A stretch of DNA of 64,000 bases from an uncultured Verrucomicrobiota bacterium (GTDB taxonomy: Bacteria; Verrucomicrobiota; Verrucomicrobiia; Verrucomicrobiales; DEV007). Position 1 is the first letter of the stretch, and each line of letters starts with the position of its first letter. The position numbers and the translations under genes were made by a program. This document shows positions 54,758 to 61,970 of the stretch, in pieces. The stretch spans positions 53,005 through 117,004 of the forward strand of contig CACIUL010000002.1 in assembly GCA_902589825.1 (NCBI GenBank). Reading direction: 5' to 3'. The notes beneath the pieces are model-generated. The model did no database searches. It worked only from the letters and a program-made list of their open reading frames with translations, and was not told where the DNA came from.

Positions 54758-56140
54758 ATGAAACCTTCTTCCCTTTGCCTGGCCCTTTCATTTTTCCTCT
54801 TACCCCTTTCCCAAGTATCCGGGGAAGTGAACGGGTCCCGCCCGAATATCATCCTCATCATGGCTGATGACATGGGCTACGAGGCCCTCTCCGCCAACGG
54901 CAGTGAATCCTGCAAGTCGCCCCACCTCGACAAGCTGGCTGCCACCGGTGTGCGCTTTACCAACTGCTTTTCCAACCCGATCTGCACCCCCTCCCGGGTA
55001 AAGATCATGACCGGGCAGTATAATGTGCGCAACTACGTGAAGTTTGGCATGCTGGATCGCGGACAGACCACCTTCGCCCATCAACTCAAAAAGGCCGGAT
55101 ACGCCACCGCGATCGCCGGCAAGTGGCAACTCGGAAAGCAAACTGATGCACCGCAGCATTTCGGCTTCGAGAAATCCTGCCTCTGGCAACATACCCGCAG
55201 CGGACGATCCAAGGAGGATGGCAAGTCGATCGACCGACGCTTTGTCAACCCTCAACTGGAATTCAACGGTAATGAAAAGGACTTCACCGGTGGTGAATAC
55301 GGGCCTCAAGTCTGCACCGACTTCATTTGCGACTTTATCGATGAGAACAAGGAAAAGCCCTTTCTGGTTTATTACCCGATGATCCTGACCCACTGCCCCT
55401 TTGATCCCACCCCGGATTCTACTGATTGGGATCCAAAGCGTTTGGGATCCACCACCTATAAAGGCGACCGCAACGACCCGCAGCGACACTTCCGGGACAT
55501 GGTGGCCTACGCCGACAAGGCCATTGGGCAAATTGTGGCCCAATTGGAAAAGTCCGGGGTTCGCGACAACACACTGATCATCTTCACCGGTGATAATGGC
55601 ACGGACAAGCCAATCGTTACCCTCTGGAACGGCACCAAGGTCGTGGGTGGAAAGGGTAGCATGAGCGACACGGGCACGCGTGTCCCGATGATTGCCAGCT
55701 GGCCCGCCGGCATCAGGAAGCCCGGGCGGGTTGTTGATGATCTGGTCGAGTTTTCCGACATGATGCCAACCCTGTGTGAAGTTTCCGGCGCGAAACTCCC
55801 TGAAAACCATCCCGGGGATGGAGTGAGCATCGTCCCTGTGCTACAAAACAAAGCTGAACCCCGCAAAAAGGATTGGATTTACATCTGGTACCGGGGACAG
55901 GTCATGGTTCGCAACAAGCAATATTGCCTTGTCGCAAAGACAGACGGCAGCACCGCCAAGCTGACCCGCTACAAGGGACCCTTTGACGGCAAGCAGCTAA
56001 AAAACGCCGCCCTGTCAAAGGATGAGCGGGCTCTCAAGCAGGAATTCCAGGCCACCCTCGCCCGTCTCGCCAAGACCCGCCTCTCCACGGCGAGCAAGCA
56101 AGGCCGCGCCCAGGGGTTGAAGAACAAGAACAATCGGTAG
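54758..56140 (+). CDS. sulfatase
   Basis: A 460-residue exported sulfatase. ATG 54758 is chosen because it opens the signal peptide (MKPSSLCLALSFFLLPLSQVSG); the open frame extends 195 nt further but is not protein-like. It has the PNIILIMADDMGYEALSANG start, the formylglycine motif C-T-P-S-R with Cys76, AGKWQLG, and the FTGDNGTDKP metal/substrate segment. The region between is consistent with arylsulfatase A-like families. Substrate is unknown. It lies between the two minus-strand paralogous membrane-protein genes. Confidence 0.92.
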   Translation: MKPSSLCLALSFFLLPLSQVSGEVNGSRPNIILIMADDMGYEALSANGSESCKSPHLDKLAATGVRFTNCFSNPICTPSRVKIMTGQYNVRNYVKFGMLDRGQTTFAHQLKKAGYATAIAGKWQLGKQTDAPQHFGFEKSCLWQHTRSGRSKEDGKSIDRRFVNPQLEFNGNEKDFTGGEYGPQVCTDFICDFIDENKEKPFLVYYPMILTHCPFDPTPDSTDWDPKRLGSTTYKGDRNDPQRHFRDMVAYADKAIGQIVAQLEKSGVRDNTLIIFTGDNGTDKPIVTLWNGTKVVGGKGSMSDTGTRVPMIASWPAGIRKPGRVVDDLVEFSDMMPTLCEVSGAKLPENHPGDGVSIVPVLQNKAEPRKKDWIYIWYRGQVMVRNKQYCLVAKTDGSTAKLTRYKGPFDGKQLKNAALSKDERALKQEFQATLARLAKTRLSTASKQGRAQGLKNKNNR

Positions 56141-56155
56141 ACAGACCTCTTCCGA

Positions 56156-56908
56156 CTAGCTCGGGTCGTTTAAAGGCGGCATAGTCGGCGACCAATCAGG
56201 GGGGACAATGGCGGCCGATGCCTTTGATCCTGCAATGTAGTAATAGAGTGGCGTATCATCCAAGTCAGTCACCACCCAAGTTTCACCCTCAAATGTATCC
56301 CGCTCTAATCCTTGGCTGGGAACTAAATCACCTTCAGGCTGTATAGTTCCTTCTTTATCGAAACGATGGAGGCGAATGCTGATGCCCGATTTGTTGAAGA
56401 ACCAAATCACAGAAGCCTTGCCATTGGATTCTGATTTAGGAATCGAATCGAATCCACCTTCTACCTTATGGCCGCCAACAGTGTGATGAGTTGTTGTCGA
56501 CCGAAGACCATAAATGTTTATTTCAGCCGCAAAAAAGAAAAGTGAAATCCCTCCGAATACAAGACTGAGAAAGGAGACAAAGCAAAAAAAAGGAACCCCT
56601 GGCAGCTTATCCTTTAGTCTTGCGATATGATAGGGCAGGCACACCTTCAACCAAAGGAGCAGGCAAAACGCCCCGAAGCATCCAAAAAACATGCCGTCTT
56701 CACTTAGGCCAATCGGGTTGATTAGCGCAAAAGCCAATGCAACAATGAAAAAGCAAAGAAAAAGAAGCAAAGGGCTGCCTCTCAAGGTATGAGGCTTTTT
56801 GCTCCCGCAATGCTCACAGACGGTTTTCGCCCCTGCCCCGCTAACGCCATCATAGTCTATCAGCTTTCCGCATTTCTCGCACGGCAACCGCAAGTTTCCA
56901 TCCATCAT
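56156..56908 (-). CDS. zinc-ribbon membrane protein, paralogue of the gene at 53796-54530
   Basis: A 250-residue protein. The N-terminus has C-E-K-C near residue 10 and C-E-H-C near residue 32, a probable zinc ribbon. Three membrane spans follow (about residues 48-65, 74-92, 106-126), then the conserved C-terminal domain ending with RDTFEGETWVVTDLDDTPLYYYIAG. This end is shared with the protein at 53796-54530, showing duplication followed by loss or gain of the zinc ribbon. It is divergent from the sulfatase at 56966. Confidence 0.72.
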   Translation of the reverse strand: MMDGNLRLPCEKCGKLIDYDGVSGAGAKTVCEHCGSKKPHTLRGSPLLLFLCFFIVALAFALINPIGLSEDGMFFGCFGAFCLLLWLKVCLPYHIARLKDKLPGVPFFCFVSFLSLVFGGISLFFFAAEINIYGLRSTTTHHTVGGHKVEGGFDSIPKSESNGKASVIWFFNKSGISIRLHRFDKEGTIQPEGDLVPSQGLERDTFEGETWVVTDLDDTPLYYYIAGSKASAAIVPPDWSPTMPPLNDPS

Positions 56909-56965
56909 TTTGAAATTAATCCTATATTACACACGCAGCTCCAAGCAAGCATGCAGTAAACTCTC

Positions 56966-58492
56966 ATGAAAGTGTTCCATCATTCCCTTCTTTTAATTTG
57001 CCTTCTCTGGAAACCCATCTTCTGCTGGGCCGAGCCGGACCGATCTCGTCCAAACATTGTCCTGATCATGGTTGATGACATGGGGTATTCCGACATCGGG
57101 TGCTATGGCGGAGAGGTCCAAACCCCCAACCTCGATCAATTGGCCAAGGACGGGCTGCGCTTCACCCAGTTCTACAATACCGCCAAGTGCCACACCACAC
57201 GTGCCGAGCTGCTCACTGGCAACTACGCCTACTCGATTGGCGACAACAACATGGAGCATGGCGCCACCTTTGGGGAGGTCCTGCGCACTATTGGATACCG
57301 CACGCTTATCGCCGGCAAGTGGCACCAGAAACCCCTTCCGACAACCCGTGGCTTTGATCGCTATTTCGGGCTGGCCGATGGGTGCAGCAACTTTTTCAAT
57401 CCCGGCCTCAAGGCACGTCCCGGTGAGGGACCTCCGGGACGCAAGGGCAAGACCCGTGTGAGGCGCTGGGCCATCGAGGACAAGGTGATCATGGGATACA
57501 CCAGCCCGGACAAAAAATTCTATCACACTGATGCCTTCACCACTTACGCGATCGACCGCCTTGATGAGTATAAGGACGAGAACAAACCCTTTGTCTTGTA
57601 TCTTCCCTACACCGCTCCCCATTACCCGCTGCATGCCTGGCCCGAGGACATCGCGAAATACCGGGGCAAATACAAGGTCGGCTGGGATGCAATCCGCAAG
57701 CAACGCTTTGAGCGGATGAACAAGATGGGCATCATCGGCCCCAACCACAAGCTTACCCCGCGCGCTTCCAAGGCTTGGGATGATCTCACTGAAAAGCAAA
57801 AGGATGAGGAAGACCTGAAGATGGCCGTCTATGCCGCCATGATCGACCGGGTAGACCAGAACCTCGGGCGCCTCTTCGCCAAGCTCAGGGAACTGGACAA
57901 GTGGGACAATACGCTGATCATGTTCCTGACCGACAATGGCGCCTGCCCCGAACAGCCCAACACCACGCCGAATATCCCGCCCGGGCCTGTTGAAAGCTAC
58001 CGCACAGTCTCGGTGGGCTGGGCAAATGCCAGCAATACCCCTTACAAAAAGTTCAAGTCGACCGATTACGAGGGCGGCATCCGCACCCCTTTCATTGCCC
58101 ATTGGCCGGGCGTAATCAAGCCGGGCATGACCGGTCAGGTCGGCCACATCATCGACGTTTCCGCCACCTTCCGTGACATTACCGGGGCGAAGTATCCCAA
58201 GGAGATCTTGGGCAACAAGACCAAACCCCCGGTAGGCAAGTCCCTGCTGCCCATCTTCAAGGGCGAAGTGAGGGAGCCTCACAAGGAAATCTATTGGCAC
58301 TTCAGCCGGGCCAACGCAGTCCGGCAAGGCGACCTGAAAGTGGTCCGTGCCGGCAAGTCTTGGGAACTATACGACCTCAAGACGGACCCCTCCGAGATGA
58401 ACAACCTGGCCAAGAAGATGCCTGAGAAAACGGCAGAGCTCGCCAAGATGTGGGAAGCTTGGAGGGAAGACTATAAAAACAAGCCCAAGTGA
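56966..58492 (+). CDS. sulfatase with noncanonical C-H-T-T-R motif
   Basis: A 508-residue sulfatase with a signal peptide (MKVFHHSLLLICLLWKPIFCWA). It has PNIVLIMVDDMGYSDIGCYG, the modification motif C-H-T-T-R (Cys75, followed by A-E-L-L-T-G) in which the usual Pro is Thr, AGKWHQKP, and the LTDNGACPE segment. All other active-site segments look normal. It begins 57 nt from the divergent zinc-ribbon gene and is followed 4 nt later by another sulfatase, so the two are in one operon. Whether Thr at +2 permits formylglycine formation is not certain. Confidence 0.9.
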   Translation: MKVFHHSLLLICLLWKPIFCWAEPDRSRPNIVLIMVDDMGYSDIGCYGGEVQTPNLDQLAKDGLRFTQFYNTAKCHTTRAELLTGNYAYSIGDNNMEHGATFGEVLRTIGYRTLIAGKWHQKPLPTTRGFDRYFGLADGCSNFFNPGLKARPGEGPPGRKGKTRVRRWAIEDKVIMGYTSPDKKFYHTDAFTTYAIDRLDEYKDENKPFVLYLPYTAPHYPLHAWPEDIAKYRGKYKVGWDAIRKQRFERMNKMGIIGPNHKLTPRASKAWDDLTEKQKDEEDLKMAVYAAMIDRVDQNLGRLFAKLRELDKWDNTLIMFLTDNGACPEQPNTTPNIPPGPVESYRTVSVGWANASNTPYKKFKSTDYEGGIRTPFIAHWPGVIKPGMTGQVGHIIDVSATFRDITGAKYPKEILGNKTKPPVGKSLLPIFKGEVREPHKEIYWHFSRANAVRQGDLKVVRAGKSWELYDLKTDPSEMNNLAKKMPEKTAELAKMWEAWREDYKNKPK

Positions 58493-58496
58493 ATTC

Positions 58497-60131
58497 ATGA
58501 AACGATTGCTTCCTCTTCTCATCGGCATCTGCCTGTTGAAAAACCCAGCTTCCGCACGACCCAACATCGTCCTGATCATGGCGGATGACCTGGGATTCTC
58601 GGACCTCGGTTGCTATGGAGCTGAGATTCGCACGCCGAACCTCGACCAACTCGCACGCAAAGGCCTGCGGTTCTCCCAGTTCTACAATACCGCCAAGTGC
58701 CACTCTTCCCGGGTTTCTCTCCTGACCGGTCTCTACTGTGACCAGGCCGGCAGCAATTCCCTCTCCCGGGGCACGACTATTGCAGAAGTCCTCAGGACCG
58801 CGGGTTACTCCACCGCGATGTCAGGAAAGTGGCACCTTTCCGGTAACCCGGTTGAGTTTGGATTCCAACACTACTGGGGGCATCTCTCCGGAGCGACCAA
58901 CTTCTTTACCGGAGACGAAACGTTCCGCCTCGGTGCCGAGAAATGGAAGGTTCCCGCCACTCTGAATGGCAAGCCCTTCTACGTTACTGATGCCATCACG
59001 GATTTCGCGATCAACTTCATTGATGAGATGGTTCCCGGAAAGGCGGAGGGAGCCTCCGAAAACCCCTTCCTCCTGTATGTCGCCTACAATGCCCCCCACT
59101 ATCCCCTGCAGGCACCCGAGGAGGAGGTTGCCAAGTATAAGGGGGTCTACGACGCAGGATGGGATGAGCTCCGTAAGAAACGCTATCTCCGGCAACTGGA
59201 AAGCGGCCTTTTCCCCCGCGAATTCAAACTCAGCCCAAGGCCCCGCCATGTTCCCGCCTGGAAATCCCTGTCCGCCAAAGACAAGAAGTGGGAGGCCCGC
59301 CGCATGGAGGTCTTTGCTGCGATGGTCGATGTTGTAGACCAGAACATCGGGCGTCTCATTTCTCACCTGAAGAAAAAGGGCGCGTGGGAAAACACTCTGT
59401 TTCTCTTCTGCTCTGACAACGGGGCATGCCCCTTTGAGCGTACCCGGGGCAAGGACCTTGAACCATGGGACCCCAAAAGCTACTGGTGCTATGACGTTGG
59501 CTGGGCCCACGTAGGCAATACTCCCTTCCGGCTCTATAAGCAGAACCAGCATGAAGGAGGCATCTCCTCTCCCCTGATCGCCCACTGGCCTGAGGGTCTG
59601 AAAAGTGCAGCTGCAGAAGCCCCCGATGGCGCCAGCCAGACTGGCGGTCCAGTCACCCACCAACCGGGCCACCTGATCGATTTCATGGCCACCTTCCTTG
59701 AACTGGGCAAGGCCAGCTATCCGAAGAAGGTGGGCTCACGCACCATCGATCCGCTCCAGGGCAAGTCCCTCGCCCCCATTTTCAAGGGCAGGCAGCGGGA
59801 CGGTCACGAAACCCTCTACCAGCATTTCGGCACGGATCGGGCCCTGCGGCAGGGCGACTGGAAGGTAGTTGCCGCCAAGGGAGGTCGATGGGAACTCTAT
59901 AACCTCGCGGAGGATCGCACCGAACTCAATGACCTGCGCCAGAAGCATCCCGAGCGGGCCTCCCGCATGATCAGGGAGTGGTTCCGTATTGCCCGGAATG
60001 TCGACCGGCTGAAGCCCGGCCAACTCAAGCCCGGCAGTGACAGGCTCAGTCCCCTCAGGTTCGGGAAACGCAACGACCCGGGAGAGGGTGCCCCCGGAAA
60101 GAAAAGCTCCCGTAAGAAAAAGCCGAAGTGA
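58497..60131 (+). CDS. sulfatase with noncanonical C-H-S-S-R motif
   Basis: A 544-residue sulfatase, signal peptide MKRLLPLLIGICLLKNPASA. It has PNIVLIMADDLGFSDLGCYG, the motif C-H-S-S-R with Cys68 (Ser at the usual Pro position), SGKWHLSGNP, and FCSDNGACPF. It resembles the preceding sulfatase closely (same NTAKCH context), pointing to tandem duplication and divergence. The C-terminal 40 residues are basic (SSRKKKPK end). The two may act on different sulfate positions of one polymer. Confidence 0.9.
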   Translation: MKRLLPLLIGICLLKNPASARPNIVLIMADDLGFSDLGCYGAEIRTPNLDQLARKGLRFSQFYNTAKCHSSRVSLLTGLYCDQAGSNSLSRGTTIAEVLRTAGYSTAMSGKWHLSGNPVEFGFQHYWGHLSGATNFFTGDETFRLGAEKWKVPATLNGKPFYVTDAITDFAINFIDEMVPGKAEGASENPFLLYVAYNAPHYPLQAPEEEVAKYKGVYDAGWDELRKKRYLRQLESGLFPREFKLSPRPRHVPAWKSLSAKDKKWEARRMEVFAAMVDVVDQNIGRLISHLKKKGAWENTLFLFCSDNGACPFERTRGKDLEPWDPKSYWCYDVGWAHVGNTPFRLYKQNQHEGGISSPLIAHWPEGLKSAAAEAPDGASQTGGPVTHQPGHLIDFMATFLELGKASYPKKVGSRTIDPLQGKSLAPIFKGRQRDGHETLYQHFGTDRALRQGDWKVVAAKGGRWELYNLAEDRTELNDLRQKHPERASRMIREWFRIARNVDRLKPGQLKPGSDRLSPLRFGKRNDPGEGAPGKKSSRKKKPK

Positions 60132-60184
60132 TTAAGAATCTCTTTTTATTGCGATGCATGAGCAGTTGGAGACATAGATTCATC

Positions 60185-60454
60185 TGGCCTTTCCTAATCA
60201 TCGGCAATCTGGGCGGTCGCATCCGCACCGGCCGTCATATCCAATTGCCCTCCTGGGGATCGTCGGCGAATTCCGCGAATTCAACAAACATCACACCGCT
60301 CACCTATCCAAAGCGTCCAGACGAGGGACGCACGGTGAACGCGCTGTGGGCCACCTTGCTCCACGCAGCGGGATCGCCCGTCGATGACTTCAATCTCGAC
60401 AAGGCACCCACAGGGCTCGACAAGCCCGGCCCCATTGAACAATTGCTCGTGTAA
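60185..60454 (+). pseudogene. remnant of a DUF1552 gene (C-terminal part only)
   Basis: The frame from about 60185 to the TGA/TAA end at 60454 encodes WPFLIIGNLGGRIRTGRHIQ and, later, ALWATLLHAAGSPVDDFN. The matching end of the intact DUF1552 gene at 60572-61969 has W-P-F-V-L-V-G-D-L-G-G and LLHAAGAPRDAFNAG. Only the last 90 residues remain, with no plausible start or Tat leader, so this is a gene fragment left by recombination. It directly precedes the intact copy by 117 nt. Confidence 0.7.
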
Positions 60455-60480
60455 CTAACCAAATCCGACTAAACCAGACC

Positions 60481-60496
60481 AGCGCCGGAAGGCGCT
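60481..60496. other. perfect 6-bp hairpin with GGAA loop
   Basis: AGCGCC-GGAA-GGCGCT lies in the 117-nt gap between the DUF1552 remnant and the intact gene. It has no T-run, so it is not a clear terminator; a short CAACTTT direct repeat (60519-60537) follows. Confidence 0.4.
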
Positions 60497-60571
60497 TACT
60501 TAAGACAGAAGACGAACATTCAACTTTCAACTTTCAACGGAAATCCCCTCACAACGAAGGTATAGATAACC

Positions 60572-61969
60572 ATGTTTACCAAGCAAAAATTCAGCCGTCG
60601 TAGTTGTCTCAAAGGCATATCGTTGGGATCGGGCGGGCTGTTCTTTTCCCCACTGCTGCAGAAAGTAGAGGCGGCCGCGAACGGCAACGTCACGCCGCCG
60701 AAACGCTTCATCTTCTTCCTCTTCAGCAACGGTTATCAGGAATCCGGGGCGATTCCGGTGGGCTGGAAGCGTGGAGCGGATGCCATCCGACAAGAGTCGC
60801 TCAAGGGCGCCAAGCTCCCCAGGGACATCGCAGCGTTCGCGCCTTTCCAGGACCGCATGACCATCGTCCAAGGTCTCCAGGGCCGCCACTGCGCCCGCGG
60901 CCATGCCGGCCACTACAGTGCACTGTCGGGCGTAAACAGCGCGGCCGCACATCCCCCCAGGGCCCAGACCATCGACGGCGCCCTCGGACGAGCTTTCCCC
61001 GGAATTTTCCCGATGGTGGGCCTCGGTATTGCCGGGGGGAAGCCGACGCAGGCCACTTACGGTACGTCGGCGTGGGGCAAGGGAAGCCCAATCGCCATCC
61101 AGTGCCGGCCGGAACTTGCGTACCAATCACTTTTCGGCAGCATCGGGGCGACGGGCAACGACTTCCTCGCGCGCAAAAATCTCCTCGACTCAATCTCCCA
61201 GGACGTCCGGCGCTTACAGTCGCAGATCGCCGGTCCAGAGAAGGAACTGGTGGAGCATCATTTCGGGGCGCTCGAGGCGCTGAGCAAGCGTGACGGGCAG
61301 ATGGCCCAACTGCAGGAAGCGGGCACGCTTCGCCGAAAGGCCCCCAAGCTGCCCGCCAAGCCCCCCAGGACCATGGTTGACGTCACCGCGGCCCAGTGCG
61401 ACGTCGCGGCGGCGGCTCTGATTTCTGGGCTGACCAACGTCGTGACCATCACCTCGGGGGTGGGCTCAATCTTCGGCACGGATTATTCGGGGATCTCGCC
61501 CAGCCCCACGCACGGCATCGGCCACGGAACCATAGATCCGAAATTGGAGGTTCCAGGGCTGGAAGTCTTGCGGCGATATCGCGAACACCACTCGACGCAG
61601 GCGGCGGGCTTGCTGAAGAAGCTCCAGGAGACGCCCGAAGGCAAGGGCACCATGCTCGACAATACGGTGCTGGTATTCACAAGCGACTGCGCCCAAACCC
61701 AACACACGAAGGGGGACCACTGGCCATTCGTACTGGTGGGGGATCTGGGGGGCACGTTGAAGACCGGACAATACGTTTCCTACCCCATGAGCGAAGGGGG
61801 GCAAGACGGTAAAAAGATTGACGAGCATGTGGTCACCCGGACCGACAATCCGGCGATTAACGCGCTGTACTGCAGCCTGTTGCACGCGGCCGGTGCACCG
61901 CGTGACGCGTTCAACGCCGGCGCTGTTGGCGCGGAACTGTGTGGGCCTCTTGGCGAATTGGTGGTTTAA
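60572..61969 (+). CDS. DUF1552 protein
   Basis: A 465-residue protein with a Tat-like leader (S-R-R-S-C-L-K-G). The body has FIFFLFSNGYQESGAIPVGW, the GHAGHYSALSGVNSA segment, TMVDVTAAQCDVAAAALISG and SDCAQTQHTKGDHWPFVLVG. DUF1552 genes are usually paired with DUF1592/DUF1588 c-haem genes; the partner follows after one base. Function is unknown but export to the cell surface is likely. CpG-rich composition differs from genes at 8-24 kb. Confidence 0.85.
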   Translation: MFTKQKFSRRSCLKGISLGSGGLFFSPLLQKVEAAANGNVTPPKRFIFFLFSNGYQESGAIPVGWKRGADAIRQESLKGAKLPRDIAAFAPFQDRMTIVQGLQGRHCARGHAGHYSALSGVNSAAAHPPRAQTIDGALGRAFPGIFPMVGLGIAGGKPTQATYGTSAWGKGSPIAIQCRPELAYQSLFGSIGATGNDFLARKNLLDSISQDVRRLQSQIAGPEKELVEHHFGALEALSKRDGQMAQLQEAGTLRRKAPKLPAKPPRTMVDVTAAQCDVAAAALISGLTNVVTITSGVGSIFGTDYSGISPSPTHGIGHGTIDPKLEVPGLEVLRRYREHHSTQAAGLLKKLQETPEGKGTMLDNTVLVFTSDCAQTQHTKGDHWPFVLVGDLGGTLKTGQYVSYPMSEGGQDGKKIDEHVVTRTDNPAINALYCSLLHAAGAPRDAFNAGAVGAELCGPLGELVV

Positions 61970-61970
61970 G

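Noticed and set aside
54800..55810. 336-codon minus-strand open frame
   Set aside because: Antisense shadow of the sulfatase at 54758-56140.
56993..58327. 444-codon open frame on the minus strand
   Set aside because: It lies wholly opposite a clear sulfatase gene; its product matches no fold I know and follows the codon bias of the sense strand.
60481..60496. Terminator at the perfect 6-bp hairpin
   Set aside because: No T-run follows on either strand.
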